Part shown: positions 1-7,293 of the stretch, piece after piece | How positions within the stretch are numbered: position 1 is the first letter of the stretch | Layout: every line of letters starts with the position of its first letter | Source: BOG-1112 sp964635325 | GTDB lineage: Bacteria; Bdellovibrionota_B; Oligoflexia; Oligoflexales; Bog-1112 | Length of the DNA stretch: 18,338 nucleotides | Direction: 5' to 3' | Assembly: GCA_964635325.1 (NCBI GenBank) | Contig: CAZWOL010000055.1 | Span: forward strand, 1-18,338 | Notes under the pieces: model-generated | Told to the model about the DNA's origin: nothing | What the model saw: the letters and a program-made list of their open reading frames with translations, nothing else | Databases searched by the model: none | Position numbers and translations under genes: made by a program

Positions 1-634
1 GAACTGGGCAGATTAAAGTACTTTTCTCCATGTCCACACAGCGACTAGGAATAATTGAAAAAAGTTCAAGGGAAAAGCGAAACAATGGCTCTGTTACACG
101 TCCACCAAGCTGAATTTCTAAGGAGCGCTTTGTCTCATCAATAACCATACCCTTCGGCAAGCTCTTAAGGGGATATTTCTGCTTCAACCATTCTTTTATA
201 CCAACAATTTCTCTTATTACTGGAAAAATCTCATGGCCGATCATCATTCTTTTGATGGCTAACCCAAGATCTTCGATCGTCATTAAACTGCCATCTTCGT
301 AATGGACATCCGATCGAAGAATGAAAGTAATCTTGTTGGTTTGTGCATCAAATTTAAAGTTCTCAAGCACTGTCGAGGATAGCGCGCCATTTTCGTTCAT
401 TTCTAAGGGCGTAGCATACAGTAAACGCATAGCGTCAATATTGCGTGCATAATCAGCTTTTAATGGGTCATACGAAAACAACGCACCAGCTGTTGTCACG
501 ACAAAAGTCGCTTGCTCTTCCTTCATAATCGCCCGAAATTGACTAGCAAGTTCGTCCAAAGACGGTGTGGCATCCTGCGCAAAGGAATTCGAAGATAAGA
601 AAAAAAATAAGAGCACAAAGCCAAAATTTTTCAT
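1..634 (-). CDS. Peptide-binding protein, ABC-transporter substrate-binding family 5 (partial, C-terminus outside window)
   Basis: The reading frame is open from the ATG at 634 to the window edge, giving about 211 residues. Residues 1-19 form a classical signal peptide ending SNSFA, with no lipobox cysteine, so a periplasmic protein is expected. Around residues 65-125 the pattern is typical of family 5 solute-binding proteins: a hydrophobic segment ending in a marker of the type KITFILRSDVHYEDGS, followed by an acidic Asp-Leu helix start (IEDLGLAIKRMM). This corresponds to the family's 'FxLRxDVxFHDGxPxTAxDV' stretch. Such proteins bind oligopeptides or similar ligands for import or sensing. 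The start is fixed by an ATGA overlap with the stop of the upstream small gene, with an AAGGGG sequence about 11 nt before it. About two thirds of a normal 500-550 residue protein is missing to the left, so no permease can be assigned. Family call fairly sure; ligand unknown. Confidence 0.75.
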   Translation of the reverse strand, partial: MKNFGFVLLFFFLSSNSFAQDATPSLDELASQFRAIMKEEQATFVVTTAGALFSYDPLKADYARNIDAMRLLYATPLEMNENGALSSTVLENFKFDAQTNKITFILRSDVHYEDGSLMTIEDLGLAIKRMMIGHEIFPVIREIVGIKEWLKQKYPLKSLPKGMVIDETKRSLEIQLGGRVTEPLFRFSLELFSIIPSRCVDMEKSTLICPV

Positions 635-837
635 ATTCTTTTTGTCCCCTTTGGAAAACAAAAGACTCTACACATACCACCTACACCACCACCTCCACCA
701 TTTTCTGTTGACTCATTTTGAGCGAGGATAATGCTGCGGCCTGAAACAGATTTCAAATTTGTGAGGCCTTTATCTTTTTTGCATGCATTCAATGCCACGA
801 TAAAAAAACTAGCGACTGCTAAAACGACTTTCTTCAT
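631..837 (-). CDS. Small putative lipoprotein or peptide precursor with poly-Gly and CxxxC tail
   Basis: This is a 68-residue product. The start at 837 (MKKVVLAVAS...) is preferred over an in-frame ATG 18 nt upstream, because it sits in a TAATG overlap with the stop of the HTH gene and has a purine-rich GGAAAAGGA just before it. Residues 1-18 are a signal sequence with lipobox-like LNAC, so Cys19 may be lipidated. The mature part begins KKDKG. Near the C-terminus there is a run GGGGGVGG (about 47-54), then a short basic tail MCRVFCFPKGTKRI with two cysteines. Its own TGA overlaps the ATG of the peptide-binding protein gene. The layout (regulator, tiny exported peptide, peptide-binding protein) allows a signalling-peptide idea, but a plain small lipoprotein is equally possible. 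No family recognised. Confidence 0.65.
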   Translation of the reverse strand: MKKVVLAVASFFIVALNACKKDKGLTNLKSVSGRSIILAQNESTENGGGGGVGGMCRVFCFPKGTKRI

Positions 838-1406
838 TAATCCTTTTCCTTCCAATTGTTTATATTTTTGAGAAATTGACAGAGACTCTCCAACAGAGGA
901 TCGTTTAGCTGAGCAAGATCAACGACCAAGTCTAATAAAAGATCTCGTTTTTCGGAGGGTAACCCTATCAGCACATTTTTTATAAATCTGGTCCGTGTGA
1001 TCGTTTTCAGTTCTGCAAAAGACTCTAAAATCTGGCGCTGCCACGGGCTAAGATCGCCATCTTTGGTGTCACATTTTTCGAGGTAGAGAATAAAATTAGG
1101 CAAACGCATTTCAGCAAGTGACGCCAAGCCCAGCAGTAGATCAAGATCGATCGAATCAAGCTTTTCGCTCTCGGCTCTAGAAATGGTACTGACACTAACC
1201 TTTAGGTGTTTGGCAATGCCAGTTTGAGTTAACTTCTTATAGGATCGTATACTTCTAAGAAAATGCGAGATGCGCCCTGCGTAAAAAGACAATGAATAGT
1301 CTGGGTTCTTAAGAACCTTAGGTGCATTTTCTTTGTTCGATTTCACCTGCATACTGGACTTGTCTCGATTGGTTGGAAAGCTTGATAACCATGGCGAAAA
1401 TGTCAT
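837..1406 (-). CDS. XRE/Cro-CI-type helix-turn-helix transcriptional regulator
   Basis: A 189-residue protein with an HTH_3/XRE domain at about residues 45-100. It has the usual hydrophobic helix 1 (RISHFLRSIRSYKKLT), then the HTH helices (TGIAKHLKVSVSTISRAES), in which the 'VSxSTISRxE' recognition-helix pattern is clear. The N-terminal 40 residues are polar and probably flexible. The C-terminal 90 residues are helical, with leucine-rich segments (LLLDLVVDLAQLNDPLLESL), and could be a dimerisation or ligand-sensing part; it is too short for a full TPR array. No convincing ribosome-binding site precedes the ATG at 1406 or the internal ATG at 1352, so the exact start is uncertain. The gene is translationally coupled (TAATG) to the small lipoprotein gene. 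It likely regulates its own cluster; the target is unknown. Confidence 0.8.
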   Translation of the reverse strand: MTFSPWLSSFPTNRDKSSMQVKSNKENAPKVLKNPDYSLSFYAGRISHFLRSIRSYKKLTQTGIAKHLKVSVSTISRAESEKLDSIDLDLLLGLASLAEMRLPNFILYLEKCDTKDGDLSPWQRQILESFAELKTITRTRFIKNVLIGLPSEKRDLLLDLVVDLAQLNDPLLESLCQFLKNINNWKEKD

Positions 1407-1493
1407 CTAACAAATTTTTGATGGAAACTAAACAGAATAATTTTCAATAGAAAACACACTCATTCCTAACCACCCTTAGCCCCATCATTCAGT

Positions 1494-2180
1494 TCAGTTC
1501 GCTCTTTGAGAATGCTCGCGATAGACAGTCATTGCATTAAAACTCTGAGCTTTGAGAGCTAGATCGGACATTGATTCTACAAAGTTCTGAAAAGGCCTTC
1601 CACCACGCTCAGTGCACATGTATGCAACCGAACTCACATCAAACTTTAAAGCACGGCGTTGCTCGATCGAATCTGAAAAATGGTATTGGTCGACCAGAAT
1701 GCGCATAAAATTCAAACAATCTTGAGCAGTTACGTGCTTAGAATATTTCAGAAAATGACTCGCCAATACTTTTCTTGTCACGTCCTTCTCTTCTAAGGGG
1801 TCAACATAGGGACTCAGGAAAATTTCCTTGGCACGCCTTGCATTTGTCAGACTATCTGTCGCGGAAAGCTGAAATTCTTCTTGGCTTTTTTTAATTGAAA
1901 GGTAGGAACCAGTTTCTAAGATTTCTTCTTTGAGCATTTCAAGACCATCCGCCGTGTCAAATGATGCAAGCTCTTGAGAAGGCGGTAGCAGGGACTGCTG
2001 CTCAGGAACTTTATTTGAATGATTCGTAGATTTTAAAGGTTCGGAAATCTTTTCCGCAGTACCTATCTCCTCCATTATTGAATATGTATCCAAATCAGTC
2101 GATCCAGCGCAAAGAAGCCACGCAAGAGCACACGCGCTTATTACACTGAGCCAGGCTAAGATTTTGTAGGACAAACTCAT
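1494..2180 (-). CDS. Membrane-anchored or lipidated protein of unknown function
   Basis: A 228-residue protein not recognised. The N-terminus (about residues 6-26) is strongly hydrophobic and contains an ISAC sequence that fits a lipobox at Cys17. Hydrophobicity continues past it (ALAWLLCAG), so an uncleaved membrane anchor is an alternative. The rest is polar and predicted mostly helical, with charged linkers at about 30-75. A later segment (about 125-220) has scattered aromatics and cysteines (TAQDCLNFMRILVDQYHF, MCTERGGRPFQNF). The start ATG at 2180 overlaps the TGA of the upstream lipoprotein gene (ATGA), so the two are translationally coupled and may work together at the envelope. After its stop there is an 87-nt gap before the HTH gene, with no clear hairpin. 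Confidence 0.7.
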   Translation of the reverse strand: MSLSYKILAWLSVISACALAWLLCAGSTDLDTYSIMEEIGTAEKISEPLKSTNHSNKVPEQQSLLPPSQELASFDTADGLEMLKEEILETGSYLSIKKSQEEFQLSATDSLTNARRAKEIFLSPYVDPLEEKDVTRKVLASHFLKYSKHVTAQDCLNFMRILVDQYHFSDSIEQRRALKFDVSSVAYMCTERGGRPFQNFVESMSDLALKAQSFNAMTVYREHSQRAN

Positions 2181-3547
2181 TTTGCCGCCGAACGTAGACT
2201 GTAAATATAGGATTGAACACTACGATCGTGCTGATCATGGGTGAGGGGACCCTGAGCGATCGCAATAAGAAATTCTCCCGGCGATCGTTCTGTCACTGCA
2301 GCACTTCGCAAATGACGTTGCCCATGGATTTTTCTCCTGAAAATAAACTTTTCGGTCTTTAGATCAAAGATACCCACAAATACTTTCCCTTTATTTACTA
2401 AACTGCCTGTTGGAGCTTGCACCCAATCAACATTCGCGGTTATGAGCACTCTGTCATTGGGCATTGCATGGATGCTTTTAAAATCGAAAGTTCCTTTCTC
2501 AAAGACGTCAGTAATTGGAATAATTCGATCTTTCTTCTCGCTGCTTGGATATATGAGACGAATTTCAGCGGCGGAACCTATGTCCATAATGTCTTTTTTA
2601 GTTAAAACAGCTAGCGTTGTATCATCGATCCAAACCGCCTCCTGCATAGATGACCATGAGAATCTAGATGCTCTTTGGAGGAGGCCATTTTCGTCGAAAA
2701 TAGCTAGCGTTTTAGAATTTTCCGGAGCAGGTTCTAGAATGATACCGTACTCCTTTTCAAAATTTCTAATCTGTTCGTTTGGAAGTTTAAAAATAACAAC
2801 AGAGAATCCACTCTTACTGATTCGAAGAGTAGAAAAATTATACATAAATTCTGATACGGGTTCTGGAGCACGCAGTCTATTTACCTTTAGCAAGTCTCCA
2901 TCATTTGAGTAAAGCATGAGATCCAAAGAGATCGCAGATTTCACCAGCACAATGCGTTTTCCATTATCCGATATTTCCATATGAACAGGCCCTAAAGTGC
3001 ATAAATCTCTATCAATAGGATTCACTTGAGAGATAGCAATCTTCGACTGGTCATGTTTTAAATTTTTGGCTTCTACGGATTTCGTTACATAATTACCCCT
3101 AACATAGTTCAATCTGCCTTCCTCGATGATCTCAGGTAATTGAAGGCTAACTATATCAAAACTTCCCGCATGAATATTGCTTAGTGCAATTATAGGCTCG
3201 AAATAAACAAAGGGTTTAGTATCCGAAAAAATATTGGGCAAACCTTTCCAAACACTTAATATATCGATAGGTATACCTGAATTTGCTTCGTGAAATTTAG
3301 ACCAAATGAGTACGGACTGATAATCCAATGGATCCACTATAATTTTACATACTTGTGAAATAAACGATCCACTCATCTCAGAAACTTTTTCTAAAATAAA
3401 ATCGTCACCAACATCAAACTCTATACTAATACTAGTAACTTCAGTTTCACTCTTCTCCGAATGACCGAAAGGCAAAGACGGTGAGCAGGCGAATATAAAT
3501 CCTGTAAATGCCAATAAAACAATTAAGGCAGACTTTGATGTCGGCAT
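2177..3547 (-). CDS. Putative lipoprotein with beta-rich, propeller-like body
   Basis: A 456-residue protein. Residues 1-20 are a lipoprotein signal sequence with lipobox IFAC, putting Cys21 at the mature N-terminus. The body alternates short hydrophobic strands and turns. Recurring units look like blades of a beta-propeller: 'GKRIVLVKSAISLDLMLYS', 'KTLAIFDENGLLQ', 'EAVWIDDTTLAVLTKK', 'MPNDRVLITANVDW' and 'KVFVGIFDLKTEK' each resemble a strand-turn-strand reporting a value. No catalytic motif was seen. The ATG lies about 50 nt after the terminator of the preceding group, so it should have its own promoter, though no convincing -35/-10 pair was found. It is probably an envelope scaffold or binding protein; the propeller call is inferred from sequence texture only. 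Confidence 0.7.
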   Translation of the reverse strand: MPTSKSALIVLLAFTGFIFACSPSLPFGHSEKSETEVTSISIEFDVGDDFILEKVSEMSGSFISQVCKIIVDPLDYQSVLIWSKFHEANSGIPIDILSVWKGLPNIFSDTKPFVYFEPIIALSNIHAGSFDIVSLQLPEIIEEGRLNYVRGNYVTKSVEAKNLKHDQSKIAISQVNPIDRDLCTLGPVHMEISDNGKRIVLVKSAISLDLMLYSNDGDLLKVNRLRAPEPVSEFMYNFSTLRISKSGFSVVIFKLPNEQIRNFEKEYGIILEPAPENSKTLAIFDENGLLQRASRFSWSSMQEAVWIDDTTLAVLTKKDIMDIGSAAEIRLIYPSSEKKDRIIPITDVFEKGTFDFKSIHAMPNDRVLITANVDWVQAPTGSLVNKGKVFVGIFDLKTEKFIFRRKIHGQRHLRSAAVTERSPGEFLIAIAQGPLTHDQHDRSVQSYIYSLRSAAK

Positions 3548-3596
3548 ATTTATCTCGAGTCAATCCAACATTGTAAGTTTCAATTGCGACTACTTT

Positions 3597-3645
3597 AAAA
3601 AAAAGTCCCTTGTTCTATCACAGATACCCTCTCTGATTGAACAAG
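3597..3645 (-). terminator. Intrinsic terminator after the Hint-protein gene
   Basis: Read on the minus strand, an arm at 3645-3634 (CTTGTTCAATCA) pairs with 3620-3609 (TGATAGAACAAG) at 11 of 12 positions. It is followed, after GGAC, by eight consecutive T (plus-strand A tract 3597-3604). It lies 47 nt past the stop of the gene at 3692-4435 and separates the two leftward gene groups. Stem, spacing and T tract are all as expected for a Rho-independent terminator. Confidence 0.8.
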
Positions 3646-3691
3646 AGATTCTTGCAAGTCTCAATCTTTCTCTAGCGGATTACTTAGAGCC

Positions 3692-4435
3692 CTATTTCCT
3701 AGCTTCTTTTTTCTGAACCGTTTTTTCAAAAGTATTGATACGCCCCAAACGAGCATCGATTTCAGATTTAAAGCTTGAATAATTGGACTGAATCACCCAA
3801 TCTCCAGATAGTATTGAATTAGTGATAATGAAATGATTTTTAGCCTCCGCTGACTTTTTATTCACTATTAAATTCAACAACTTACCTTGAAAATTTTCGT
3901 CTACATGGTTTTCAATGACACGAATTTCTTTCAAACCCTGATCCAAAATCAAAGCACCGGGCCTAAGCTCTTCTGCTGCGCGAACTTTCATGGAAGGTCC
4001 TACAAATGAGTGATCTGGGCTTACAACAAGGTTTTCGCCATTTGAAAACTTGATATAGTGAACCTTAGTTGGATTCTCTGAATAGTCTGATCCCAAAATT
4101 TTATCGACACGCGCGGATGAATTAGTCGCGAATGGGGACTTAAGCATCTCACCGCGAGAAATTTCATCTATTCGCACGGGCTCTATATTTTGATCAAAAA
4201 TAGATATTAATGTATCTTGCGAAACACAACTGCAAGTGCAGAGACATGCCTTTCCCTCTTCAATTACCATATAGGGCTTTCCAGCCATACCGTTAGCTTT
4301 GCAAAATTCATTCATTTCGTTATATACAGCCGAACAATGGCCCTCAGAACACCACGCCGTCGCTAAAAGATTGGTCGAAAGGAAGGAAGATGACACGAGC
4401 ATTAAGAATAGGTTAAAAATTTTTTTTGCTTTCAT
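3692..4435 (-). CDS. Secreted Hint (hedgehog/intein-like) domain protein with Cys-rich N-terminus
   Basis: A 247-residue protein. Residues 1-26 are a signal peptide (...TNLLATA). Residues 28-70 form a short cysteine-rich region (C29, C34, C45, C64, C66, C68, C70). A Hint fold follows. Cys70 in CVSQDTLI is at the position of the nucleophilic first cysteine. 'VRIDEISRGEML' is the usual second strand. 'SPDHSFV' (H142) matches the TxxH block-B motif with Ser for Thr. 'AAEELRPGALIL' and 'NHFIITNSILSGD' (200-212) match the C-terminal Hint strands. The terminal His-Asn that autoprocessing inteins need reads Gly-Asp here, so splicing is unlikely, but an N-S acyl shift at Cys70 could still occur. A basic tail of 35 residues follows. 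An AAAGGAT ribosome-binding site precedes the ATG. It is probably co-transcribed with the LRR protein gene 54 nt upstream. Fold fairly sure; role unknown. Confidence 0.8.
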   Translation of the reverse strand: MKAKKIFNLFLMLVSSSFLSTNLLATAWCSEGHCSAVYNEMNEFCKANGMAGKPYMVIEEGKACLCTCSCVSQDTLISIFDQNIEPVRIDEISRGEMLKSPFATNSSARVDKILGSDYSENPTKVHYIKFSNGENLVVSPDHSFVGPSMKVRAAEELRPGALILDQGLKEIRVIENHVDENFQGKLLNLIVNKKSAEAKNHFIITNSILSGDWVIQSNYSSFKSEIDARLGRINTFEKTVQKKEARK

Positions 4436-4489
4436 ATTTTATCCTTTTAAATTTTTTTAAACACATACACAATTCGACGGATTAATTTT

Positions 4490-6445
4490 TCAAAGCTCCA
4501 TATTCATACTCTTTCTTAAAACACCTAGGGGGCATTCTGCTGAATTGTTATAGACATCCACCTCAACCAGCTCATTTAGCTTCTCCAAAAGAGAAAGATC
4601 TTTGATGTGATTGTTGGAAACATCAAGGTATTTCAAAGTTGTGATTCCAGCTAAAGGAGAAATGGAAGCAATGGCGTTAACTCCGACATAGAGTGTAGTT
4701 AGAGCTTGCAAGTTATTTAAATGTGATAAGTCGCTCAATGAGTTTGCGCCTATCTCAAGATGTGCAAGCTTCGACAACTTTTCCAGGCCTGAAGGCAGTT
4801 TCGAAATCTTATTTGCGTTAAGCTTGAGCGTTTCAAGATTCTCCAGGTGAGTTACAGTTGCAATGTTACTCAAATAATTTTTATTGACGTTCAAATCCCG
4901 AAGATTTTTGAAGTCCTGAAGCGGGGAGAGATCTTCGATTGCATTGTGTGCCATCCAAAGGACTTGAACCTGGCTCAGGGATTGCAAAGGGCTTAGACTC
5001 TGAACAGGACTTTCCCACGAATCATAGGAGCTAATATCTATGAAGGTCTTCTCCTTCAAAATCCTTTCAGCTTCACCACATCGATCGTGAACTTTACTTA
5101 GATCCATATCTCGTTCCGCGATATTAATTAGGCGCTTTAACGTTTCCTTTGCAGCAATTTTGAGAATTCCAGAATCTGCAGCATCACACCACTGCGAAAA
5201 GATCTCGGGATAGATTTCAAGGTCATATTTGTCTCCACTGAGCAACTGCTTTCTCAGATTAGCAACATGTTCAGGGCACTGCTGGGAATCGAAGTAACAG
5301 ATTTCAACAGCAGTTAAAATAGAAGCAAGATCGCGAGAAATTGCGTCTCCAACCGTCCTAATATTTTTGATCTGTCGAGGAGACAGTCTAAATGTCCCGC
5401 TAGCGAGAGCATTAATCCGATTTTTGAGAATCAATACGTCTTCAAAGATCCGAGCTAAATCACTACGAGCCTCTTTAATAATCGCAGCCATAATCGGAGG
5501 AGGTGAATAAATAGCAAGATCTGACCAAGGTTTTGTGATGTAAGCTAACTCAGCCGGCCCATCAGGATTTTGAGGGTTGTAGTTGGACTTGATCTGATTG
5601 GGAAAGCCATTGGGATCCGAGGTGTCCGTTGCATAAGTAAGCGCACTGTCAAGAACCTGGGTGCACGCTGCTATATTATCCATCGAACAGACAAGGAGAG
5701 CGTGAACCTTTCTTCCATCCAAATCTACCTTAGCGTTATTTCCGACCCCAAAAATCGAGCTGAGTCTTGAAACATCACCCCCTAATTGAAAGGCCCGAAT
5801 ACTTACAGACGCTGTTTTTCCGAAACGGTGAGAAGCCTTGCGCAGCTCACCCGAAGCTGAAAAAGCTGGACCTTTAATTTTAAATTCGGCAGCGAAAGAC
5901 ATTTTATCTTCTTTCGTAGCGAAATCGACTTTTGCTGAAATTAAAAGCTTTGCACCCAGACGAATTTGTTCAACGTATTCATTTCCACAGGTGCTTTCCC
6001 AATTCTCGCCTACAAGCAGACCTGAGCCATGGGCTTTTTTTCCGACATCACTTAATTCGGCAGTACTCAACTTTGCATTCTTGTAAAGGTATTCTGCAGA
6101 ATATATAGTGGCTTCCGAATGATCCGAACTGCTTGAATCCAAGGCGAAGCGTGCAGCTGCACTTCCTGAGATCACTCCGTAGCGCGCCTTAGCCCCGGCA
6201 GCAAAACCGAGGGAACTACTCGCTTCTTCTGAAGACAGACTTCTATCGAAACTCACAGATGCCGTCGGTGCACCTACATATACAAAATCACCTCGCGCGC
6301 AGTCCCCCGTAAATCTTTCCTGAACACTATTATAACCCTTACCTAAAACAGCCATAGAATCTTGGGCTGATGTTGGCAACACATGACCCAACCCCAACGA
6401 TTGAGAAGCTATACAAAATAATATTCCTTGAAAAATAATTCGCAT
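4490..6445 (-). CDS. Exported protein: MACPF-like N-terminal domain plus C-terminal leucine-rich repeats
   Basis: A 651-residue protein with a signal peptide of about 28 residues (cleavage near TSA-QD). Residues 30-265 resemble a membrane-attack-complex/perforin domain. A Gly/Ser/Ala-rich stretch (about 70-125) is followed by CGNEYVEQIRLGAKL (153-167), which keeps the spacing of the family signature [YW]-G-[TS]-H-[FY]-x6-G-G with Asn-Glu for Thr-His and Gly-Ala for Gly-Gly. A second amphipathic Ser/Ala segment follows (about 170-220). Residues 310-470 are helical. From about 494 to the end there are six to seven 22-residue LRRs of the LxxLxLxxNxIxxLSPL type, as in internalins. The LRRs probably bind a target surface and the first domain may insert in membranes. 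The ATG is 3 nt past the stop of the cysteine-peptidase-like gene, so translation is probably coupled. LRR call is certain; MACPF is an inference from a degenerate motif. Confidence 0.75.
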   Translation of the reverse strand: MRIIFQGILFCIASQSLGLGHVLPTSAQDSMAVLGKGYNSVQERFTGDCARGDFVYVGAPTASVSFDRSLSSEEASSSLGFAAGAKARYGVISGSAAARFALDSSSSDHSEATIYSAEYLYKNAKLSTAELSDVGKKAHGSGLLVGENWESTCGNEYVEQIRLGAKLLISAKVDFATKEDKMSFAAEFKIKGPAFSASGELRKASHRFGKTASVSIRAFQLGGDVSRLSSIFGVGNNAKVDLDGRKVHALLVCSMDNIAACTQVLDSALTYATDTSDPNGFPNQIKSNYNPQNPDGPAELAYITKPWSDLAIYSPPPIMAAIIKEARSDLARIFEDVLILKNRINALASGTFRLSPRQIKNIRTVGDAISRDLASILTAVEICYFDSQQCPEHVANLRKQLLSGDKYDLEIYPEIFSQWCDAADSGILKIAAKETLKRLINIAERDMDLSKVHDRCGEAERILKEKTFIDISSYDSWESPVQSLSPLQSLSQVQVLWMAHNAIEDLSPLQDFKNLRDLNVNKNYLSNIATVTHLENLETLKLNANKISKLPSGLEKLSKLAHLEIGANSLSDLSHLNNLQALTTLYVGVNAIASISPLAGITTLKYLDVSNNHIKDLSLLEKLNELVEVDVYNNSAECPLGVLRKSMNMEL

Positions 6446-6448
6446 TTT

Positions 6449-7285
6449 CTAATTCTCTTTCTTTCGAATTGTATAAAACTGAGCCCATGTTCCCTCATAG
6501 GCAAAAGGATGCATCATGAGATCTTTCAAACGCATAAAAAGATAATATCCATCTGCCTTTCCATTCTTGGTAAAGACGATCATCTCATTTTCATCATCTA
6601 TTCCTACGAAGGAAGCCGCATGTTCAATACCCTCACCTGAGAAAAGAACCGCTATATCACCAAACTTTGGTTCGTGAACAATCTTAAAGGATCTTGCTAA
6701 ATGGCTCTTGAATTCAACCTCCGATACAAAACGTGGATTTGCAAACCGTTCATCTAATACGGCTAGAGAACTATGAAAGCAATTAGGCCCCTCCATTCTG
6801 GATCGTTGGTATGCCCATTGGCGTAAAAATTTTGAGTCACTAAGCTCTTGAATTGGAAAACGTCTGCACGGAGACCGCATGAAAGAAAAATCCAATGTTG
6901 TCGTCTCTGAAGACTTACAGATTTCAACATCAATTTTGAAAGCATCCATAACTCCCATGAATTCCAAAACAGCATCTTGCATACGACGTTTCATTGGCTG
7001 AAGAGATTCATTGTAAGTTTTCGCACTTAATATGAGCCGACAGGGATCATCTTGATTGCATTGGAGATTGTCTCCGAAATCTAGACTGGAAAAGGCACAC
7101 GGAATCTCTATTTCGATTTTTCTTGCGTCTACCCATCCAAGTTCAATTTGCCGTCCTAAAAATTTTCTATATTCATCAAGCTTTCCTGAAAGCACTGTTT
7201 CATAACGATCTGCAACCAATTTTGAAGTCAGCGTTGAAACCAAAGAAGGAAAATTCAGCAAATAAAACAGATATAACCAATACAT
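6449..7285 (-). CDS. Exported protein with papain/NlpC-like (CHAP-type) C-terminal domain
   Basis: A 278-residue protein. A hydrophobic N-terminus (residues 2-18, MYWLYLFYLLNFPSLVSTL) should export or anchor it. The middle (50-145) has many cysteines (C63, C76, C82, C123, C140), perhaps disulphide-bonded. The C-terminal 110 residues carry the ordered markers of the NlpC/P60-CHAP cysteine-peptidase fold: nucleophile-like GPNCFHSS (Cys169), a PKFGDIAVLF strand (Asp210) that is the usual 'xxGDxxxF' element, GIEHAASFVG (His222), and TKNG (Asn241) as a possible third residue. Such enzymes cut peptidoglycan peptides or proteins. Here substrate and activity are unknown and the overall family was not recognised. 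Ribosome-binding site TAGGAG is well placed. The gene lies 8 nt after the metallopeptidase gene and 3 nt before the LRR gene, so it is in the middle of an operon of exported proteins. Confidence 0.7.
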   Translation of the reverse strand: MYWLYLFYLLNFPSLVSTLTSKLVADRYETVLSGKLDEYRKFLGRQIELGWVDARKIEIEIPCAFSSLDFGDNLQCNQDDPCRLILSAKTYNESLQPMKRRMQDAVLEFMGVMDAFKIDVEICKSSETTTLDFSFMRSPCRRFPIQELSDSKFLRQWAYQRSRMEGPNCFHSSLAVLDERFANPRFVSEVEFKSHLARSFKIVHEPKFGDIAVLFSGEGIEHAASFVGIDDENEMIVFTKNGKADGYYLFMRLKDLMMHPFAYEGTWAQFYTIRKKEN

Positions 7286-7293
7286 TAAAACTC

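Noticed and set aside
2442..2912. 156-codon plus-strand frame
   Set aside because: Antisense to the lipoprotein gene, with no start signal or domain; the minus-strand frame has a lipobox and coupled junction.
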